From Acinetobacter larvae (GTDB lineage: Bacteria > Pseudomonadota > Gammaproteobacteria > Pseudomonadales > Moraxellaceae): a DNA stretch of 64,000 nucleotides. The translations under genes and the position numbers were made by a program. The stretch spans positions 3,224,001 to 3,288,000 of the forward strand of contig NZ_CP016895.1 of assembly GCF_001704115.1 (NCBI RefSeq), in the 5' to 3' direction. Of this stretch, positions 47,946 through 56,845 are shown in pieces. The stretch's first letter is position 1. Each line of letters starts with the position of its first letter. The notes under the pieces are model-generated. The model was not told the origin of the DNA. It saw only the letters and a program-made list of their open reading frames with translations, and ran no database searches.

Positions 47946-48500
47946 CTAATTTTTTAAAGCTTGAATTTCTTTTGCAATAATCAGCTGCAAAATATGATAA
48001 GCCAAATCGCGGGCAGCACCCTGATTGGTCTCAATAATATGATGTGCTACCTCGCGATACAGTGGATCTCTCACCTCAAGCAAATCCTGCAATTTTTTTT
48101 CAGGATTTTCAACTTGTAATAATGGTCTGTTTTTATCACGATAGGTTCGCTGTAGCTGAATCTCAACAGGCGTATACAGATAAATCACGATACCACGTTG
48201 TTTTAAATAACCACGATTGACCTCTTGGGTCACTGCGCCACCACCCGTTGCCAACACCAAATGCTGTTGTTGGGTCAGCTGATCAATGACTGTGGACTCA
48301 CGGGCTCGAAATCCTTGTTCACCTTCTTTTTCAAAAATCCAAGGAATATTGGCACCGGTTTTTCGTTCTATTTCATGATCACTATCCACGAACTCACGTC
48401 CAAGGAAATCGGCTAAATGCCGCCCCACTGTGGTTTTTCCGGCCCCCATTGGGCCAACCAGATAGATATTGGGTAAGCGATCAAACTCTTTGCTTGGCAA
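47946..48500 (-). CDS. aroK: Shikimate kinase
   Basis: Phosphorylates shikimate with ATP. Walker A is GPMGAGKTTVGR (about residues 16-27); DSDHEIERKTGANIPWIFEKEGEQGFRARE holds the shikimate-binding Asp and Arg; ATGGGAVTQ is the conserved GGG block. Length (184 aa) is normal. Its start is 36 nt after the pilQ stop, matching the pilMNOPQ-aroK-aroB order of pseudomonads. Confidence 0.97.
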   Translation of the reverse strand: MPSKEFDRLPNIYLVGPMGAGKTTVGRHLADFLGREFVDSDHEIERKTGANIPWIFEKEGEQGFRARESTVIDQLTQQQHLVLATGGGAVTQEVNRGYLKQRGIVIYLYTPVEIQLQRTYRDKNRPLLQVENPEKKLQDLLEVRDPLYREVAHHIIETNQGAARDLAYHILQLIIAKEIQALKN

Positions 48501-48536
48501 GGAGTCACCTATACTATTGCTTTCATTAGAAACATA

Positions 48537-50480
48537 TTAATGATTTATCAATGAGCTGTCATTAACAATTCTTGGTGTGACAAAAATCAACAACTCACTT
48601 TTCTTGTCTGCGCTTTCATCTTTTCGGAATAAACGCCCCAAGGCTGGCAAATCACCCAGGATGGGCACCTTGGTTTTACGGTTTAAACGTTCTTGTTCAA
48701 AGATGCCACCCAGTACGACGGTTTCGCCACTTCGAACCAAGACATTGGTATCAATTTCATTTTTATTTAAGATGATTTCACCATTCGGTGCCAGTCCTGC
48801 AGGAGAGTCACTGGTAATGTGCAATTGCATTTGTACTTTGCCATCCGGCGTAATACTTGGTGTTACATCTAAGCTGAGTAAAGCATCTTTGTAGCTGGTG
48901 CTATGCTGACTGGTGTTATTGTATTGTTGTTGTGTTTGATACGGCACTTGCTGACCTGAAGCCACTTTGGCTTTTTGTTTATCTGCGGTCATGACTTTGG
49001 GGGTTGAAATAACTTCACCATGACCATCTGCCTGCAAAGCTGACAGCTCTAAATCCAGCAAAAAATCTGATAAATTGATTAAGCCAAATGCAATCTGACT
49101 GCGACCTGCTGCGGTTACACCTAAATCGACATTTAAATGATTGGACTGTTGTGTATTTTCACCGCTCTTCTCTCGGGTTAAATTTTGTAATGCCGCCTCA
49201 CTTCCGGCGACAATCAGGTCATTCCCAGTCGCTAAAATTCCCCACTTCACCCCCATCTCCTGACTAAAATCTGTATTGGCACGGACGATTCTAGCCTCAA
49301 CCATGACTTGCCGAATCGGCACATCTAATAAATCCACCAGTTGTAAAATTTTCTGCACATGATAGGCACTGTCATGAATAATTAAGGTATTGGTGCGTTG
49401 GTCTACCGACAAAGAACCGCGCTCACTCATTAAATTCAGTCCTGTTGCAAAGCGATTCTGTTGCTGAGCATGACTACGCTGATCCTCTGTAGCCACGCCC
49501 TGCTGACGATTGCGCTCTGTAGTTCTGCTTGCTTGTTGACGAATTAACTTTTCGATATCACTGGCTTTGGCATAGTTCAACTGGCGATAACGCGTCTGTA
49601 ATACATCTAGTTGAGTATTTTGCTGGATCGCCTTGGCCTCATTCTCCTCGGCTTGAATCAACTCTGTGGTCGGAGCAATCCATAAAGTTTGACCGATCTG
49701 TCTTTTGGCTAAATTTTTAGTTTTTAAAATCGTTTCTAATGCATGCTCCCAAGCTACCTCTTTCAAATTTAGGCTAATACGCCCCTGTACACTGTCCGAC
49801 AGCACCATATTGACTGCACTAAACTGTGCCAGCAACTGCAACACCCGACGCAACTCTATATCTTGAAAATCTAAAGAGATATTTTGTTGCTGTGGTTTTT
49901 TAGAGGCTATGTGCTGAGCGGTTTTAAGCGCATGACCATGCTCTACATGTAAAATAAAAACATCTTGTTCCCGTGCCACTTGATACGCCACAGGTCGCGC
50001 AGTCTGTATGACCAATACGGCATTGCCAGCATGGTTATAAATGCGTAATGCCTGAAAGTCATGCTGAAGCGATGGCGTTTGATACTTTTTGACCAGAGCA
50101 GCAGACCATTGCGCATTGAGCACTTGTAGTATCAGCTGCCTATGCTGCTGACGCACATCGATCTTAAGATCAGGCTGAGGCAAAGCAAATTGCAACCGGC
50201 TTTTCCCAGCCTGACTACGATAGATCTGTAAATCGTTAAGTTCTAAGGTCTTGGGTGCTAATAAGGGGATAGCTGTGGCGATGCTGGCATTGGATTGTTG
50301 AACTTGATTGTCTACAGCAACAGGGTCTGTTACAGCCAGCGCTTTGCTGGGACGGGTATCTGCGGCATGTAGCAAGCTCATCGCACATAAATAGATTGCA
50401 ACCACATAAACACCATCTGCTCGAAAGCGCCCAATACCGTGTCTATAGCGTCTATAGTGTCTATATCGATAAATCCGCAT
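48537..50480 (-). CDS. pilQ: Type IV pilus secretin PilQ
   Basis: Outer-membrane channel for the pilus and for DNA uptake. After a signal peptide (VYVVAIYLCAMSLLHAAD) one AMIN domain is seen (about 75-185), then an STN domain (ISLDFQDIELRRVLQLLAQFSAVNMVLSD, about 205-255), an N1 domain and the secretin core (VMVEARIVRANTDFSQEMGVKWG; GEVISTPKVMTADKQKAKVASGQQVPYQ; VLGGIFEQERLNRKTKVPILGDLPALGRLF). At 647 aa it is shorter than many PilQ proteins, perhaps lacking one AMIN repeat. The ATG has GGAGG 9 nt upstream. The Arg/Tyr-rich start is coded by a 9-nt repeat. Confidence 0.95.
   Translation of the reverse strand: MRIYRYRHYRRYRHGIGRFRADGVYVVAIYLCAMSLLHAADTRPSKALAVTDPVAVDNQVQQSNASIATAIPLLAPKTLELNDLQIYRSQAGKSRLQFALPQPDLKIDVRQQHRQLILQVLNAQWSAALVKKYQTPSLQHDFQALRIYNHAGNAVLVIQTARPVAYQVAREQDVFILHVEHGHALKTAQHIASKKPQQQNISLDFQDIELRRVLQLLAQFSAVNMVLSDSVQGRISLNLKEVAWEHALETILKTKNLAKRQIGQTLWIAPTTELIQAEENEAKAIQQNTQLDVLQTRYRQLNYAKASDIEKLIRQQASRTTERNRQQGVATEDQRSHAQQQNRFATGLNLMSERGSLSVDQRTNTLIIHDSAYHVQKILQLVDLLDVPIRQVMVEARIVRANTDFSQEMGVKWGILATGNDLIVAGSEAALQNLTREKSGENTQQSNHLNVDLGVTAAGRSQIAFGLINLSDFLLDLELSALQADGHGEVISTPKVMTADKQKAKVASGQQVPYQTQQQYNNTSQHSTSYKDALLSLDVTPSITPDGKVQMQLHITSDSPAGLAPNGEIILNKNEIDTNVLVRSGETVVLGGIFEQERLNRKTKVPILGDLPALGRLFRKDESADKKSELLIFVTPRIVNDSSLINH
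50442..50468 (-). repeat. 9-nt repeat coding the PilQ N-terminus
   Basis: Three units GTCTATAGC, GTCTATAGT and GTCTATATC read on the plus strand (approximate limits), giving the Tyr-Arg-His-like repeats at the start of PilQ. In frame, so copy changes would alter only the signal-peptide n-region. Confidence 0.7.
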
Positions 50481-50540
50481 GATTTTTTGCCTCCAGCTTA
50501 TTATTTTGACTTTATTCTTTAATTTTTTGAGCGGATTTCG

Positions 50541-50616
50541 CCCTATTTCTATTCTTTATTCTTTATTCGCTATTTGCTATTTGCTATTTGCTATTTGCTA
50601 TTTGCTATTTGCTATT
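50541..50616 (-). repeat. Heptanucleotide repeat array upstream of pilQ
   Basis: Six exact copies of TGCTATT (50575-50616) preceded by CGCTATT, two CTTTATT units and further degenerate 7-nt units back to about 50541. Read toward pilQ the unit is AATAGCA. The array ends about 60 nt before the pilQ start codon. Confidence 0.92.
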
Positions 50617-50801
50617 TTCCAGCTGTATCTGATCAACGCTACAGCCTCAACTCTTCTTCAGCCTTTCGCTTGTTTGACCTACTATTGTTTGAGATTTCGC
50701 AGCCTATTGCGATGGTTTTTAGATCATCCACAAAATATCAGACCAATGCCTAACAACTAGGGCAATCAAATGATCAACACATGTTCTTGGGGGCAGAACC
50801 T

Positions 50802-50890
50802 GCTTGATAAGAACCTGTTTGATAAGAATTTACTTGATGGGAAGTTTCTTGATGAGAGTTTCTTGATAAGAATTTACCTGATGAAGCAAT
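50802..50890 (-). repeat. Degenerate 15-nt tandem repeat, six units
   Basis: Units GCTTGATAAGAACCT, GTTTGATAAGAATTT, ACTTGATGGGAAGTT, TCTTGATGAGAGTT, TCTTGATAAGAATTT and ACCTGATGAAGCAAT follow one another, sharing the core TTGAT. About 60 nt past the end of pilP. Confidence 0.88.
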
Positions 50891-50951
50891 GCTCTAGGCT
50901 GGGCTAAATTCTTCTATGGGGTACAACCGTGTTTAACTTGCGCGGGTCTGT

Positions 50952-51605
50952 TCACTGCTCCTCAAGGCGCTCTGGCATTGCGGGCTGTAAAGGCATAACA
51001 CTTTTTGAGATTTCACTGGGCTGTGAAGCGTTGGGTGCAGCCTGTTCTGTGCCTTGTTGCGGTGGCTTGATGCTCGGCTTGGTCTGCGACTCTACGGATA
51101 AAACAGAGTTGGGCTGGCGATGAATATATTGAATTATTGGACTATTTTTGCTCATCTCAACAATTTCAACTTTGTCTTCATCGATATGACGCACTCGACC
51201 CTGATTGGGTCCCACTAGACTACCTAAACCCACCAAATCGAGTTCACCATCTGGACTTTGTAATAAGGCCATGCGCTGGCCTGATTTTGCGATTACACCT
51301 TTCATATGTAAGTGTTGCAGCTCGATATCCTGTAAAGAGTGTGTTAATGCACGATTTTGCTGAGTATCGCTCGATGTCGTGCTGGTCCGCCAAGTCGATG
51401 GGATAAACGGATCTCGTGGCGGTGCGGTATAACGAAATTGTGGTGCTTTGTGTAAATTTACTGTGTCTTGAATTGCTTTTTGATCTCTGGCTTGAATCTC
51501 GGTCATTTTTTGATTGACCACATCAACCCGTGATTCACAAGCCACCAATCCCAATACACTCAAGCCCAAAAGTGTTTTTAAGGCGATGTCAGACCAAGCT
51601 TTCAT
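50952..51605 (-). CDS. pilP: Type IV pilus lipoprotein PilP
   Basis: Inner-membrane lipoprotein that links PilNO to the secretin. The signal (LKTLLGLSVLGLVACES) has a lipobox LVAC. The periplasmic part contains PRDPFIPS and the C-terminal HR-type domain (LQDIELQHLHMKGVIAKSGQRMALLQSPDGELDLVGLGSLVG) typical of PilP. The last 55 residues are Pro/Ser/Gln-rich. Overlaps pilO by 4 nt. At 217 aa it is somewhat longer than usual because of this tail. Confidence 0.95.
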   Translation of the reverse strand: MKAWSDIALKTLLGLSVLGLVACESRVDVVNQKMTEIQARDQKAIQDTVNLHKAPQFRYTAPPRDPFIPSTWRTSTTSSDTQQNRALTHSLQDIELQHLHMKGVIAKSGQRMALLQSPDGELDLVGLGSLVGPNQGRVRHIDEDKVEIVEMSKNSPIIQYIHRQPNSVLSVESQTKPSIKPPQQGTEQAAPNASQPSEISKSVMPLQPAMPERLEEQ

Positions 51606-52333
51606 TGCAAATGCTCCGTAGTCTGTTGACGATGTACAGCCCCATCGGAATGTGCCGACAATGCCTGTTCTGCCACAGTTTTTGTTGGCTGCTCGGCATC
51701 GATATAACGATAACTCAATAGTTTAAACTGGGTGTTAATCCGTGGATGTTGACTCTGCACGATGTCATTTTGCATAACAAAATCCTGTATCACCATTAAA
51801 TCATCCAAGGCAGCAAGCTGTGTAGAAAACAGCGCCAGTGCATGATAATCACCCACAACCGTCAATGAAATCGGTTGTTCTATAAAATAGGGCTGTACCT
51901 GCTCTGCTTCAATCTGTATGTCTTGCAAGACCACCTTGGAGTGCTTCGCTGCTTGCTGTAAGCGGCTGATTAAAGCTGGCATTTGGCTAGCCGACAACGA
52001 TGCCGCACTCAGCTGTTGAATTTTCTTTTGTAATGCTTGATCGCCCTGCCGTGATTGTTGTAATTGTTGCAGCTGGAGATACTGTTCTGAAAACTGCTGC
52101 AATAACTGCCGTTCTTCGAGTCGAGCCTGCTGTAAAGCCCTGTGTTGCGGTTGAATCGCTAGCACAAAACCAATCGCAAAGACCAATAGAAAAATCAATA
52201 ACCAACTACATAGCTTAACGGTCAAGGGCCAGGTGGCAAATTGGTTGAGCTGCAAATTTTGGAACTGGGCAATAAACGTCTGCCAACTGGCTTGTTTCAG
52301 ACGGCGCCATCTCTCAATCTGTGGCAATTTCAT
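51602..52333 (-). CDS. pilO: Type IV pilus inner-membrane protein PilO
   Basis: Partner of PilN in the alignment complex. One membrane segment (LCSWLLIFLLVFAIGFVLAI, about 41-60), then a coiled coil rich in Gln and Leu (ALQQARLEERQLLQQFSEQYLQLQQLQQ, about 68-95) and a ferredoxin-like domain (YFIEQPISLTVVGDYHALALFSTQLAAL). Overlaps pilP by 4 nt and pilN by 1 nt. Confidence 0.95.
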   Translation of the reverse strand: MKLPQIERWRRLKQASWQTFIAQFQNLQLNQFATWPLTVKLCSWLLIFLLVFAIGFVLAIQPQHRALQQARLEERQLLQQFSEQYLQLQQLQQSRQGDQALQKKIQQLSAASLSASQMPALISRLQQAAKHSKVVLQDIQIEAEQVQPYFIEQPISLTVVGDYHALALFSTQLAALDDLMVIQDFVMQNDIVQSQHPRINTQFKLLSYRYIDAEQPTKTVAEQALSAHSDGAVHRQQTTEHLQ

Positions 52334-52944
52334 TATTGCTCCTTGCCAGCCGTAGCGGGACGCAAAGCATAAGCCAGCTCACTCAATGCAACATCTACCA
52401 CAAAATCGCCATAGTCCGCTGTTGGATGTGCCGCACTGGCGCGCTGGGTCTGCTCCGTCGCAGGGCTTTGATAGCTGTGCATGACCCCAGCTTGAAACCA
52501 TTGACTTGCCGCCAAGGCATTGAGCAATTGTGTCACCGCATCTGGATTTTCTGCGCGGCCTTGTAGCGTCATTTTTTGCCCTTGGCGATTCAGTTTAATC
52601 AGATATAAATTGGCTGGGGTAAGTGTAGCAATCTCTTGTAAAATTCTTGCAGTCAATGGACGCTGCGCCTCTATATTTTGTAATACTGCGATTTGCTGTA
52701 AAAGCTGTTGATGCTGCTGTTGTTGTTGTGAAGAGCCTTTTAATTGTACCTGAATATTTTGATTGCTATTTTTAATTAATTGATTGGCTTGTTGTTGGTC
52801 ATTCAACTGATGCACCACATAAAACCAAGACAAGATCAACAGCAGTAATGCCAGCATGACCATACAAATGCACATCATCATAAACTGCTGGCGTTTAAAT
52901 TCGCGTTGTTGTTGCCGCCAAGGCAGTAAATTAATACGTGTCAT
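52333..52944 (-). CDS. pilN: Type IV pilus inner-membrane protein PilN
   Basis: The start ATG at 52944 gives MTRINLLPWRQQQREFKRQQ, the conserved cytoplasmic INLLPWR motif that docks into PilM; it overlaps pilM by 4 nt (ATGA). A membrane segment follows (FMMMCICMVMLALLLLILSWFYVV, about 22-45), then a coiled coil and a ferredoxin-like periplasmic domain (NLYLIKLNRQGQKMTLQGRAENPDAVTQLLNAL). Confidence 0.95.
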   Translation of the reverse strand: MTRINLLPWRQQQREFKRQQFMMMCICMVMLALLLLILSWFYVVHQLNDQQQANQLIKNSNQNIQVQLKGSSQQQQQHQQLLQQIAVLQNIEAQRPLTARILQEIATLTPANLYLIKLNRQGQKMTLQGRAENPDAVTQLLNALAASQWFQAGVMHSYQSPATEQTQRASAAHPTADYGDFVVDVALSELAYALRPATAGKEQ

Positions 52945-54002
52945 GGATCGAAGCTCCTCAATGCCAAACCACATGCAGTTAATAAAGATGGCGCATCATT
53001 TTTAAGTTTCTTTTGATCAATTTGTGGCGAAAGCCCCATATGTAGAAATGGATTGGCAATAGAGACTGGACAGCCTATTTTACGCTGTAAGCGTGCAGCC
53101 AGCCCGTCAATATTGGCATTGCCACCCGCCAACAAAACATGATCCAGTGCATGATACGCCGTACTCGAATAAAAAAACTGTAAGGACTTGATGACGTGTT
53201 GCACCACATTTTCTAAAAAAGGTGTGAGCACTTGTGTTTCATAATCATCAGGTAAAAGTTTAGTCTTTTTAGCACGTCCTGCTTCTTCAAAGGACAATCC
53301 ATAATAGTCCTGAATCTGTTGTGTGAGCTGTTGCCCACCAAAAACATGTTCTCGCGTATAAATAATTTTGCGCTGTTCCAAGACCGACAAAGTGGTCAGG
53401 GTATGTCCAATATCTAGAATTGCCACCAGCCGTGTCCCGATGGGTAATAAATCGGAGAAGACTTCTGACGCACGCTCAATCGCATAACGCTCTACGTCAG
53501 CGATAGTAACGCTTAATCCAGCCAATTCCAAGGCTTTAACACGTGTTTGAATATGTTCAGTCCGTGCCGCAACAAGAAGCACGTTCACTTGATCGGCAGC
53601 ATGTGAACTGGGTCCTAGTACTTCAAAATCTAAACTCACTTCTTCTAATGGAAAAGGAATGTGTTGATCTGCTTGGAGACGAATTTGCATTTCACGGCTG
53701 TCATCATCGAGTTCGGCATCCATTTCAATGATTTTTTCGATTGCCATCCGACTCGGAATCGCAATAGCCGCCTGATGTGCGTAGGGATTGGCAATATGAA
53801 TTGCATCGACCAAGGCATTGGCGATCACATCGGGATCATCACTATTTTTGTCGGCATCATGGCAATTTTTCAAAGGGCTTAAACCATAGCTTTCTACCCA
53901 GTAGCGACCATTTTTTATAGAAAGCTCTAGGACTTTCACAGAAGTCGAACTAATATCGACACCGATCAGATGGTGACGCTGTTTTTGAAAAACTTTGAAC
54001 AC
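52941..54002 (-). CDS. pilM: Type IV pilus assembly ATPase-like protein PilM
   Basis: Actin-like cytoplasmic protein that binds PilN. Nucleotide-site blocks are LIGVDISSTSVKVLELS at the N-terminus, ILDIGHTLTTLSVL in the middle and HVLLAGGNANIDGLAARL toward the end. Length (353 aa) is normal. First gene of pilMNOPQ and divergent from ponA, with about 160 nt between them that must hold both promoters. Confidence 0.96.
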   Translation of the reverse strand: MFKVFQKQRHHLIGVDISSTSVKVLELSIKNGRYWVESYGLSPLKNCHDADKNSDDPDVIANALVDAIHIANPYAHQAAIAIPSRMAIEKIIEMDAELDDDSREMQIRLQADQHIPFPLEEVSLDFEVLGPSSHAADQVNVLLVAARTEHIQTRVKALELAGLSVTIADVERYAIERASEVFSDLLPIGTRLVAILDIGHTLTTLSVLEQRKIIYTREHVFGGQQLTQQIQDYYGLSFEEAGRAKKTKLLPDDYETQVLTPFLENVVQHVIKSLQFFYSSTAYHALDHVLLAGGNANIDGLAARLQRKIGCPVSIANPFLHMGLSPQIDQKKLKNDAPSLLTACGLALRSFDP

Positions 54003-54160
54003 AGTGATAATCCATTTTTCTTATAAATAACAATAGCTGATATTATACGCTTGGTTTATTTTTTTCTGCAGATACTCTAACGCATCTAACAATCCTTTAA
54101 ACGAAAAGTTATACTGACGTCAATTTAATGGCTAAGCGCTCATATTAAAACTTACTTGTT

Positions 54161-56698
54161 ATGAAAAAGCTATCTCGTTCGGGTTCTATTCATCCAATAT
54201 TTTTACTGCTTGTGATACTGCTCACCGCTGTACCTATGGGCTTTTATGGGATGTATCTTTATATCGCCCCGTCTTTACCTGAAATGAGCTCATTAAAAAA
54301 AGCGCCACTACTCAAACCATTACAAGTGTATAGCGCAGACCAAGAACTCATCGCAGAATATGGTGGCAAACTTTCTGTCCCTGTGACCTATGCACAAATT
54401 CCAACGCACTTTACCTATGCGTTCTTAGCCGCAGAAGACTCTTCTTTCTTTGAACATAGCGGTATTAGTTTTAAGAGTTTGGGACGAGCCCTCAGTGAAA
54501 CCATTATGGGCTCAAATCAAACTGGTGGTTCAACCATCACCATGCAGGTTGCCAAAAACTACTATTTATCGCCTGAACGCACGCTCAAACGCAAACTTAC
54601 AGAAGTATTCTTGGCGCGACGTATCGAGCAAAAGCTTTCTAAAGAAGATATTTTGACCCTTTATGTCAATAAAATTTTCTTAGGAAAAAATGCCTATGGT
54701 ATTGCAGCAGCAGCAAAAATTTACTACAACAAAAATCTCGATGAACTCAGTATTGCCCAAATGGCAATGATTGCCGGACTGCCCAAAGCACCATCCAAAT
54801 ACAATCCAGTGGTCAACCCTGACCGAGCATTAGAACGCCGTAATTGGATTTTAGGACGTATGTTACAGCTGGGGCGTATTACTGAAAACGAATATAAAAC
54901 CGCAGTCAGTGAGCCGATTAATCTCGATATGCCTGATCGCGGTATTGCCAATAAATACCCCTATGTTGGGGAAATGGTTCGTGCTGAATTGGTCGATAAG
55001 TTTGGTGAGCAAGCCATCGATTCAGGTTATAAAGTCTATACCACCATCGACAGCAAGCGTCAGCAATATGCCGAAGAAGCAGTACAAAGTGGGCTAGAAG
55101 CATATGACCGTCGTCATGGCTGGCGTGGTGCAGAGGCCAATGGCAAACCGCTTTCTGACTTTATTGCCTATGCCAATACCTACCCTGCCGAAGTGATCAA
55201 AGTCAATCAGAATAGCTTTGAAGCCAAAATGCAAGATGGTAAAACCGTGAGCGTCCCTTGGTCGGGTATGTCGTGGGCACGGCGTTATATCAATGCCAAT
55301 AGTGTCGGTGGCGCACCGAGTAATGCGGCACAAATTGTAAAATTACATGATATTGTCCGATTGCGCCCCAATGCTGAAAAAACCGTATGGAACTTAACTC
55401 AGGTTCCCAATGTACAAGGACAGCTGATCTCAATAGACCCCAATGACGGCGCAATTATTGCCATTGTCGGTGGATATAACTTTTATCAATCCACCTTTAA
55501 CCGTGCCATCCAAGGCTGGCGGCAACCCGGTTCTACCATTAAACCCTTTGTCTATGCTTTGGCGCTCGAACGTGGCATGACCCCTTTTACCATGGTTGAA
55601 GATAACCCAATCACGATTGGTCGTTGGTCACCTCGTAATGCCGATGGTCGTTATCTGGGGATGATTCCACTGCGTCGCGCCCTGTATTTGTCACGTAATA
55701 CCGTCTCAGTACGCTTATTACAAAGTGTCGGACTAGAGCGTGCCAGACAGTTGTTTATGGACTTTGGCCTACAAGACAATCAAATTCCACGCAACTACAC
55801 CATCGCCTTAGGGACACCACAAGTTCTGCCTATTCAGATGGCAACAGGCTATGCCACCTTTGCCAATGGCGGTTATCGCGTGCAGCCTTATTTTATTAGT
55901 CGTATCGAAGATGCCTATGGCAAAGTCATTTACGAAGCTAATCCTGAATATGCTTGTATTCCGTGTATTAACAAAAACAAAAATACGGCACAACAAGCAG
56001 CAGAAACCCCTGATGATGAAATCATTGCCGATGTAAAAGCGACCAATACCGTCAAAGCTCAAGCACTGAGCAAAGAAGAACAAAGCCAATACCGTCAAGC
56101 GCAGCGCATTATCAAATCAAGTTCTGCATATGACATGGCAAATATTCTACAAGACGTGATTGTACATGGTACGGGACGTGCTGCACTGCGTACAGGGCGC
56201 GATGATATTGGCGGAAAAACCGGAACCACCAACGATGCCAAAGATGCTTGGTTCGCAGGCTTCAACGGCCGTCTAGTTACTATTACGTGGGTGGGCTTTG
56301 ACCGTCCAACCACTTTAGGTCGTCGTGAATACGGCGGCATTGCTGCACTGCCTATCTGGAGTGACTATATGGGCAAGGCCTTAAAAGGCACGCCATCTGC
56401 TTGGGTGGAGTACGACAAAGAAGCACAAGCGCCTTTATCTCGTGATGAACGCAGTCAGCCACAAACAGAGATCATTAAAGAGGAATATCGCACCTCACCG
56501 CCATTGCCTCGACCGATTTATCGTCCAGCACCGAAGGTGGTAGAGCGTAATCCATCTCATGACTTTGATGATTTACCGGGTGAAAAACAAGGGATTAGCC
56601 CAACGAGTAGCAATACTGAACCGGTGGCTAAGCCCAAAGCAGCAAAACGTGAAGCCCCTAAGGATAATCTCGAGAGTCTTATTCAGATGATTGATTAA
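54161..56698 (+). CDS. ponA: Penicillin-binding protein 1A
   Basis: Bifunctional glycosyltransferase and transpeptidase. A membrane anchor (FLLLVILLTAVPMGFYGMYLYIA) opens it. The glycosyltransferase has EDSSFFEHSGI and GGSTITMQVAKNYYL. The transpeptidase has GSTIKPFVYA (Ser-x-x-Lys), SRNTVSVRLLQ and KTGTTNDAKDAWFAGF. The C-terminal 90 residues are Pro/Arg/Glu-rich and probably disordered. Length (845 aa) is typical of Acinetobacter PBP1a. Divergent from pilM, as in Pseudomonas. Confidence 0.97.
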   Translation: MKKLSRSGSIHPIFLLLVILLTAVPMGFYGMYLYIAPSLPEMSSLKKAPLLKPLQVYSADQELIAEYGGKLSVPVTYAQIPTHFTYAFLAAEDSSFFEHSGISFKSLGRALSETIMGSNQTGGSTITMQVAKNYYLSPERTLKRKLTEVFLARRIEQKLSKEDILTLYVNKIFLGKNAYGIAAAAKIYYNKNLDELSIAQMAMIAGLPKAPSKYNPVVNPDRALERRNWILGRMLQLGRITENEYKTAVSEPINLDMPDRGIANKYPYVGEMVRAELVDKFGEQAIDSGYKVYTTIDSKRQQYAEEAVQSGLEAYDRRHGWRGAEANGKPLSDFIAYANTYPAEVIKVNQNSFEAKMQDGKTVSVPWSGMSWARRYINANSVGGAPSNAAQIVKLHDIVRLRPNAEKTVWNLTQVPNVQGQLISIDPNDGAIIAIVGGYNFYQSTFNRAIQGWRQPGSTIKPFVYALALERGMTPFTMVEDNPITIGRWSPRNADGRYLGMIPLRRALYLSRNTVSVRLLQSVGLERARQLFMDFGLQDNQIPRNYTIALGTPQVLPIQMATGYATFANGGYRVQPYFISRIEDAYGKVIYEANPEYACIPCINKNKNTAQQAAETPDDEIIADVKATNTVKAQALSKEEQSQYRQAQRIIKSSSAYDMANILQDVIVHGTGRAALRTGRDDIGGKTGTTNDAKDAWFAGFNGRLVTITWVGFDRPTTLGRREYGGIAALPIWSDYMGKALKGTPSAWVEYDKEAQAPLSRDERSQPQTEIIKEEYRTSPPLPRPIYRPAPKVVERNPSHDFDDLPGEKQGISPTSSNTEPVAKPKAAKREAPKDNLESLIQMID

Positions 56699-56791
56699 CC
56701 TGCTACACCGGTTTTAGATGTGCAGTAATGCACTGACTTGGCACTTAAATCCTTGCTGGGCAAAGTCGAAGACCAAAGCCAAGTAATAAAC

Positions 56792-56837
56792 CCGCGCATA
56801 AAAAAACCGATACGAAGATCGGTTTTTTTATGCGCGG
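56792..56837. terminator. 20-bp bidirectional terminator between ponA and rlmA
   Basis: A perfect 20-bp stem (CCGCGCATAAAAAAACCGAT and its complement at 56818-56837) with a 6-nt loop; internal A and T tracts supply the U-rich half for both directions. Confidence 0.93.
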
Positions 56838-56845
56838 CTAACTGC

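Larger units (their letters stand above)
50481..50951. other. Large pilP-pilQ intergenic gap with two repeat arrays
   Basis: No credible gene. The 471-nt gap holds the heptanucleotide array (50541-50616) and the 15-nt array (50802-50890). Adjacent genes of this operon are otherwise nearly gapless (overlaps of 1-4 nt between pilM, N, O and P). Confidence 0.8.

Noticed and set aside
50479-50760. Plus-strand ORF across the heptanucleotide array
   Set aside because: Its sequence is simply the translated 7-nt repeat (repeating Leu, Phe, Ala, Ile, Cys, Tyr residues) with no other support.
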